The notes under the pieces are model-generated. The model was given only the letters and a program-made list of their open reading frames with translations. It was not told the origin of the DNA and ran no database searches. Below, piece after piece: positions 57,236 to 64,000 of a stretch of DNA of 64,000 nucleotides. Location: positions 186,001-250,000 of the forward strand of contig JAEBUN010000021.1 in the NCBI GenBank assembly GCA_023014365.1. Direction: 5' to 3'. The position numbers and the translations under genes were made by a program. Position 1 is the first letter of the stretch. Every line of letters starts with the position of its first letter. Origin of the DNA: Lepiota brunneoincarnata. Lineage: Eukaryota > Basidiomycota > Agaricomycetes > Agaricales > Agaricaceae.

Positions 57236-60200
57236 ATGACAACTCTCACTGGATCGCCTGTCCTCCCGTCCGACCCCGTTAGACTCGACCATGTATTCGT
57301 CTGGGACATCTACCGCCAGCTCGGAACCAACTATGGCGACAGAGTGTTCGCCCGTACCATGGATGCCGATAACGAAGATACCCCGCTGGTGAATATTACC
57401 TGGGGGAAGCTCCTGGTCGATGCAACAAAGGTGGCGGCAACGCTCAAGGAGAAGCTAGGAAACCCCACAGAACCCATTACGTATGGCATACTGGCTAACA
57501 GCTGCTATACGTATTTTGTGAACATTGTGGCTGGATGGCTGAACAAGTGGGCTGCGAGTGTCTTGCATTGCGAATGATGATAACAACTAAACCGGATTTG
57601 TTGACTTGCTCCCAATTAGGTTATCCTGCTGTCGACTCGCAACAGTGTCGCTGGAATCGACAATCTTCTCAAAACGGTCGAGGCCAAAGCCCTCATTGCT
57701 GACTCCAAGAATGTGGAGACCGCCTCGGCGGTCTCGCAGGGCCTTCCAATTACTCTTCTTGATATGCAAGACCCGGACCGAATTGATCTTATGGTCGGGT
57801 TGCCCTTTGGCCAGTTTGAAGTTTGCCTTGCTTCCTCGGAAGAATTCAAGAAGATAATTCTATACCTCCATACTAGTGGTACTTCTGGTGAGTGTGCGAT
57901 CCTGGCATGGTTCAAACCCGCCCCTCACTGCCATTAAGGTCATCCAAAACCAATTGCCCGTAGCCATGGGCATATCGTAGCTGACATGATGGCCGTGAGA
58001 CTAAACGTCAATTATGTTGGTGCACCAGCCTATGCTCCTCTGCCTCTATTCCATGTGAGCTCCATTAGCGTCGTTGGCTCTAGCAACAGCTAAAAGTAGC
58101 CCTTCTTCCAGGGTATTGGTCTGTACTGCTTTGTCTACTGGCCAGTCGTCTCAGGCCACATTCCAACATTTATAAACACCAAACTCCCATTGACGAGTAC
58201 CTCAATGCTCCGCCACCTCAAGCGCCTCCCTGGAGCCGTGGCCTTTGTCGCACCCATGCTTCTCGAAGATTGCCTCCGTGAACCACCTTCTGAGCGCGAG
58301 GTTCTCAAGACCGCCTGTCGCATATTTTACGGTGGCGCTCCTCTGGACAAGCAGGCGAGTAAGCAACTGATGGAGATGGGAGCTCCTCTTGTTTGCCTCT
58401 ACGGAGCGTAGGTGCCTCGGTCTTGAATGAGAAGGCAGCAGCACCCGACGCGGGAGTTCTAATCTTTTTTAACAGATCCGAACTTAGTATGCTTACTGTC
58501 ATGGACTTTCCAGGCCCGCCTGAGAGCAGAGTTGCCGATGTACCATATGTGCGCTTCTGCGACTATCAATATGTTTTGCACTGGATCCCATACGAAGGAA
58601 AAGTTAGCGAACTCGTTGTTTGTGTGAGCCTTTCAGATTTCCTCTCAACCGCGAGGTGATTGACCAAGGATACCCCAGCCCGGAAAACTCGCAACTCCCG
58701 CCGTTTTTAATCATCAAGACCCCATTGGATTCGCTACTAATGATCTCTGGGAACCCCACCCGACCATCGAGGGTATGTGATGTGAGATGTTCCCTCTACG
58801 TTTCTAATGACAGTATTTTAGGCCTGTACAGACACTGTGGTCGTAAGGATAGCGTCGTGAGTCCGTTGACAGTGTTTTCCCAACGCTCTTCTAATTGTTC
58901 CACCTTAGACAGTCTTGAGTAATGGCGAGAAGACTGATAACGGACAAATCGGTAAGCCTAAACTCCTCGCGCGGAGCCTCGACCACCCTGTTTGAACCCG
59001 CCGATAGAGCTCCTGCTAACGGATGATCCTCTAATCAATGGTGTTATCGTCTTCGGCTCCGGCAGGCCACTCAATGGTGTCCTCATCCGTCCGGAAGCCG
59101 AGGCTCAATCCCTCCCCGCCGAAGAATTCATCGCTGCTATCTGGCCAACCATCGAGCATGCCAACACTATCATTCCAAACCATTCCCGTATCATTCGACA
59201 GATGGTCATTGTTGGCGATGTTCAGGGGAAGCCGTTCATTCAATCCGACAAGGGATCAATCAAGACCAAGGATACGTTGAGTTTGTATGCTAAAGAGATC
59301 AATGCTGCGTATGATGCGCTTGAGAAAAAAGCTAGTAGCGAGGCCGTGGAGAACGTGGACACGCCAGAGGAGATTGCGAAGTATGTCAAAGACGTCGTTT
59401 TGAGGGTTGCAAAGCGACCGCTGAAGGATACCGATGATTTCTTTGAGAACGGTAAGTTTGGGTTCATTATTACTACTAACGCACGATGCTCATGTGTGTT
59501 GAATTACGACTGCTCGTTAGGTCTGGACTCTCTTCACGCTGTGCAGATCCGTACGGAAGTCAAACCTCTCTTCGCGAAGTTTGGAGGAGGGGAGGAACTC
59601 TCGTACAACGTCGCCTATATCCATTCGACTATCTCGCGCCTCGCTGCTTATCTTATTTCCCGATCTAGGGGCGAAGTCATTAGCCTTGATGAGCCTACTG
59701 CATTGGCTGCCCGTATTCAAGCCTGCGTTGAACGTTGGAGCTCCAACCTTCCTGCTCGCGAGGCATCGAACGCTGTAGAACCCGAAACGAAGATCTTTGC
59801 CCTCACTGGGAGTACTGGTAGCTTGGGCGTTCATATTTTGCGATACCTGTTGGAAAGAGATGACATTCAAAAGGTCTACTGCCTCCACCGTGGTGCTTCC
59901 GGCGTTGCGATCCAGCGGCACAGGGAATTGTTCCAGGACAGATCCTTGCCAGTCAAGTTGCTGGACTCTGACAAAGTGGCATTCGTCGAAATCGATTTGT
60001 CTAAACAAGACCTGGGGTTATCCACCGAATCATACGATGAGGTGTGCCTTAATTTCATTACGCAGGGTCCAACATTGATTGCGCCGATAGCTACGCGGAA
60101 GCCTAACGCACATCATCCACGCTGCTTGGGAGTTGAATTTTAATTGGGGTGTTGAGCGCTTTGAGAAGGTTCACATCGCCGGTATTCGTCACCTTGTCGA

Positions 60201-60960
60201 TCTTTCGCTTGCATCAACACTCCCCATTCCGCCCCGCATTGTGTTCATGTCTTCCATAGGCGTCGTTTCCAGGCACGGTCATGACATAATGGTTCCTGAA
60301 GAGCCTCTCAATGATACCAGCCTCATCGGTGCCCGAGGATACGCTGAGGCCAAGTTCGTATCTGAGCGTGTCCTCGACAAGGCAGCCAAAATATCTGGTG
60401 TTCCTGTTACTATCATTCGTTCTGGTCAAACTTCCGGATCCACCATCGATGGCTACTGGGCACCAACCGAGTATATACCTACCATCTTCAAGTCAAGCAA
60501 GATCCTGGGAAAGGTCCCCAATCAGTTACCTGTGTGTCAAACGCCAATTGTCTGTCCCCGTGTGTTGAATAACCTTTGATAGGATACCCGCTGGCTCCCT
60601 GCTGATTGTTCTGGTAAGGCTGTCCTTGAGCTTTCGCTCCAGAACAAGGATACCTTGCAATATTATCACCTCGAGAATCCCACGAGCACACCATGGAGTA
60701 CTATCGTCTCTTTGTTCATCGAGGCCTCAAGCACCAAGGTTGAGGCAATCGACACAAAGCAATGGCTCACTGCCGTCGAGCAAGCTAATGAGCATGGAGA
60801 AGAGATACCTGCTGCTGCCCTGTTACAATTCTACTCTGAATACTCCTCATCAGATTCGCATGTGCAACTTGGAACGGACAAGGCACGAGAGGCGTCAGAG
60901 GCCATAAATTATGGGGTCATTACCCAGGATTTGATGAGAAAATATATCTCCTGGATTTAG
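57236..60960 (+). CDS. NRPS-like adenylate-forming reductase (A-T-R), 12 exons, about 1,033 aa
   Basis: Exons from 57236: to 57553 (or 57559), 57620-57887, 57939-58054, 58112-58407, 58476-58623, 58679-58772, 58822-58856, 58909-58951, 59008-59451, 59521-60041, 60091-60531, 60583-60960. The adenylation domain (about 1-560) has LYLHTSGTSGHPKPIARSHG, FYGGAPLDK, LYGASELS and GFATNDLW; a carrier domain carries the pantetheine serine in DDFFENGLDSLHAVQIR; the reductase domain starts with FALTGSTGSLGVHILRYLL (NAD(P)H binding) and has GARGYAEAKFVSERV, a Tyr-Lys active-site pair. Such enzymes activate a carboxylic acid, load it on the carrier and release it as aldehyde or alcohol. No condensation domain is present. 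The first donor is either GCGAGT or GTCTTG. The substrate is not predictable by eye. Confidence 0.94.
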
Positions 60961-61639
60961 GTTCTTCTTGAGCCGGTTGTTTTTGCCTTGTTACGTTCCA
61001 CCTCGTCAGAACCCCATCCTCGTATATATAGTATGATCAGGTACACAACGTTTATTCGACGAATGGTTTCACTTCAATCCAAAAATCTACTTTACCCCCG
61101 ATTACCGAGTACCGATCTTGACAGGTCTCAGATGTCAAGCTTTCATTAGTATTCCTTCTCCTACGTGACATTTGAAAAAGTATACGAGAGGGTGGTTGAG
61201 TGACCAGCCGTCCCAGTAGTGCCGCCTTCCGTTGACAGTTGCTGGGTGCGGCGGCTTCGTGGCTGTAAATCAGGTGGAATGACTTAGGCTACTTATCCTG
61301 CGCCCAACATGTCACTCGACCTTCCACAACGGGAACGACAGCCACGCCTCAATACCCAGGTAGTGTCATATTGAAATATAACAGAACTAAAGAATGGGGG
61401 AAGGATGATTATTATTTCGCCCCTTGACCCTTCGGTTATTTATACCTGTAGGTACTTGGCCAAAACAATACATACAATAGAAATACAATGTACAGGACAA
61501 CATTGCATTGTTCATTAACTTTGGTGGCCCAAGCGAGGTGTCTGGGACCACAAGTGACATGACCATCGCCGATTTGAGTCAGATGACTCGAGGGCGCGAA
61601 TTGTTTATTCAGCATGCCGTCGGTGAGACTGAGATAATT
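60961..61639. other. 3' flank of the reductase gene, no gene seen
   Basis: Non-coding by inspection; probably includes the reductase terminator. Confidence 0.4.
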
Positions 61640-61915
61640 GACGCCGGTGGCATGCTTTTATATACGTACCAACATTTACGTATCTGCACAAGCACCCATC
61701 ATGCAATTCGTGTTTAGGCACCAGTCTTCCGATCCTAATCACCGAAGTCATTCTTGGAATTTGGCAATCACAGTCTCAACAAGGCGTGGGTCTTCCACAC
61801 CCAGGATATTCTAGACAATTTCGGTCGAAAGACACGGGTGACGGGACTCGGAGGACATGGAACAAGTACGGTGAGGTCAGCGAATGCCGCCACTGGTCCT
61901 TTGGGAGTGGAAAAT
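61640..61915. repeat. Duplicated spacer, diverged copy 3
   Basis: It aligns with 40,890-41,115 and 43,610-43,840 (shared blocks such as GGTCAGCG and CTGGTCCT, and a run from the TTTGGCAATCAC region onward) at lower identity. Here it lies upstream of an F-box gene, whereas in the other copies it lies downstream of one, so an F-box copy may have been lost to the left. Confidence 0.6.
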
Positions 61916-62234
61916 AACAAAAAACACTCACATTGGCCGATTCACGCCGGGGAGGCCTAAGTGTCATTGACCAAATCCATGAAACTACAATTTTCACCCT
62001 CCCTGAACGCCAAGTCCTACCGGACACGTGACCGTGCCTTTTGCGTTGAAGGTCGTCGCGGCGATCCCAAACCTCTCCGCACACTTATACTCCTTCTCCA
62101 CTCCTTCTCCCAACGGCGAGCGGTGGTCGCGTATTGGGAAAATTTTAATTCATCTACTCTATCTTACCTACTCGTCACCCACACGCATATAGATGACGGA
62201 ACCTTGCTTCGTTTACCCAAAAACTTCCGCTACA

Positions 62235-63824
62235 ATGCCCCTCACTCATGACATCTGGCATGAAGTGCTCGAGTATTTTCGATATGATCTCACTTTCGAT
62301 TATGACAAGGAAAGACATGAGCGAATGCAGGACATCCTCAATATAGCGCTGGTTTCCCGATCACTGACGGCTGTCGCACTGGACGCACTATGGGCGCAGA
62401 TGGGGTCGCTGGAACCTGTGGCAAATGTTGTCAATTCCTTTGCATTACCCTCTAAAGACATATATCTTGACATAGTGGGGGTTGTGAGTGGACAGAGCAC
62501 AGAGTGGCATTGGGTGCGTTTCTTGCTCTTCCAGGTAGTCTCCTTAGCTAATTAGAGGCTTCTACAGGAGCTGCGAAGACCAATCGAAGATGACACGGTG
62601 CGCTTCCGCGCACAAGGATATCTGGATCGAATACGGACTTTCTGGATTAACGAGCTGGATTTGACGGAAAGCTCTCTATGGCCCATTCTCGCGGCGTGTT
62701 TTGGGAAGAAAGTACTTCTTCCCAATTTACGGAGACTTGGCCTCAAATCGGGAGTGGGATCCTTCCCTCTGGCTGTTAACACAATCCCCCTCCTGTCCCC
62801 AGTGCTAACGACCCTCACGATAGACCACAATTCGGCCAGCGCGGGTGCCGCCCTGATGCTATTCAGACTACTCAAGTCCGATGGCTGTAGGCTGAAAAGG
62901 ATTGAATACGTTGGGAGTTCCTCGCCGGATCTTCTCCACACATTCATGGCTTTCAAGGATTTAGAAATTTTACTTATAAGCCATAGGCAAGGCCACCGCC
63001 TCCAGCGGGAGAGTTCTACCCTTTCTTATGAAATCCTGAGCCATTTCGCTTCTCTGAGCACCCTCCAGGTTGATCTCCGAATCTTTCCGAGCCGCCAAGC
63101 GCTGTTATCGCAACCAATCCACCACCACGCTCTGGTACATTTACACCTCACGGGAGCGACTGGCGAGTTGGAGGACTTTCTTCTCAACATTACATCGCCC
63201 TCCGTCCACCATCTGCTATTGGTAGTCTGTGAGGGCGGTGGTCCGCCATGGAAGATCCTATGCGAACAGGTTGCTTCAAGCTTTCCCCGCCTCCACTCGT
63301 TCAGTCTTCAATCAACACTCTCCGAGGCTAGGTCTTTAATACGGGTGCAGGACCTCCCCGCAACCCTGTTAAAACCGCTGACGGAGCTTTCTCTGGTGAA
63401 TTTATGTCACCGAATGACCGCAGACGATTTCGATGCAATGCTGAAGCTGTTGCCGAACCTCCGTGCACTGGCGATTGTCCCTAAAACAGAATGTTTTAGC
63501 GCTTCCGTTTTGGTACCCCTTTCCCAACAATCTCATCTATGCCGTCTTCACCTTCGCTTGCACTTCGCTACTCCGATCGTCCCACTCCTTGATGCCGGAC
63601 TTCCGTCGAAGGACAGGCTTGAAGAGCTTGGTATCTTTGATCCCAAAGGTTTTCCCTCAGCGCTAGAAGGGAGGATCGTGCTAGCCCAAAATCTCCTCGG
63701 GCTGTTCCCGAGACTTAGGACGGTCGTACACAATTCCAAGGAAGTGGATGGAATCGCTGACCTGCAGAAACTTATCACAGCGCTGAGTAGCAGAGCCGCT
63801 ATTTGTCACTGTAATCAGGTATGA
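62235..63824 (+). CDS. F-box/LRR-like protein, intact family member, 511 aa
   Basis: Exon 1 62235-62513 (93 codons, MPLTHDIWHEVLEYFRYDL), intron 62514-62567 with GTGCGT donor and CTACAG acceptor, exon 2 62568-63824. An in-frame ATG at 62,193 would add 14 residues but paralogues start at MPLTHDIW. The F-box-like block is residues 3-55 (HDIWHEVLEYF... ALVSRSLTAVALDALW). The leucine-rich part has KVLLPNLRRLGLKSG, TIPLLSPVLTTLTIDHN, SVHHLLLVVC, SSFPRLHSFSLQ and LAQNLLGLFPRLR. It ends ICHCNQV. No lesion is seen, so together with 32,244-33,894 it is a candidate functional member, presumably a substrate receptor of SCF ubiquitin ligases (inference). Confidence 0.92.
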
Positions 63825-64000
63825 ATCGTCATGGGGGAACATGGAAGAAAGATGGTGGTGTAACCACTGACCCGCTACCGTTCCTCTGGGTATAGATGGA
63901 AAAAACCACCTACTCCTCATAGCCCTGGTGTCCACTTCCTCTCCATCCTCAGTCCGAGTCGCAAACTCGAGTCGGCGCCCCAATCGTGCTTGGACCCCAA
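63825..64000. other. 3' flank of the F-box gene
   Basis: No feature seen; the window ends here. Confidence 0.3.

Noticed and set aside
1..64000. CRISPR arrays, bacterial operons or rRNA genes
   Set aside because: No regularly spaced repeats, ribosome-binding sites or rRNA motifs; gene structure is eukaryotic throughout.

Overview
The window looks like accessory-rich nuclear DNA of a filamentous basidiomycete, most likely a mushroom-forming Agaricomycete. The evidence is very short GT-AG introns (about 45-80 nt) with frequent tiny exons, NACHT-type STAND NTPases, expanded F-box families, membrane proteins of the DUF6533 and DUF6534 types, a three-domain adenylate-forming reductase, a GH16 glucanase, and fungal Tc1, pogo and LTR elements. 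Exon models were built by hand from splice sites and reading phase; family names rest on recognised motifs, not on a search.

Layout. 0-5.4 kb: the partial second copy of a NACHT gene (minus), a 1,606-bp Tc1 element with one nonsense codon in its transposase, and two solo LTRs with perfect 5-bp target duplications, one of them inside an F-box relic. 5.8-9.4 kb: an apparently intact 5-exon NACHT gene (minus). 10.6-12.6 kb: a DUF6533-type membrane protein gene (minus). 13.9-23 kb: decayed genes, namely four members of the plus-strand F-box family and two relics of an unidentified two-exon family ('family X'). 23.6-26.2 kb: two intact ordinary genes, a small glycine-rich protein and a cofactor-independent phosphoglycerate mutase. 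26.4-28.8 kb: two more F-box relics. 30.5-32.0 kb: a secreted GH16 glucanase of 11 exons. 32.2-43.5 kb: an F-box cluster with one intact member, partly arranged as a segmental duplication, plus an unrelated intact minus-strand F-box gene. 43.9-45.9 kb: a second NACHT gene (minus), whose 3' end is included in the duplication. 47.7-49.7 kb: a DUF6534-type membrane protein gene (minus). 50.4-51.1 kb: a pogo-like non-autonomous element. 53.8-61.0 kb: an intact MFS transporter (18 exons) and an intact A-T-R reductase (12 exons), side by side on the plus strand. 62.2-63.8 kb: a second intact F-box family member.

How it fits together. Thirteen copies or fragments of one two-exon F-box/LRR-like family lie on the plus strand. 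Only two (32,244-33,894 and 62,235-63,824) read through without a break; the rest carry stops, frameshifts, truncations or insertions. This is a birth-and-death cluster. One member and its convergent NACHT neighbour share a duplicated spacer. The transporter and reductase could form a small specialised-metabolism pair. The remaining intact genes are ordinary metabolic or cell-wall functions set among the decayed copies.
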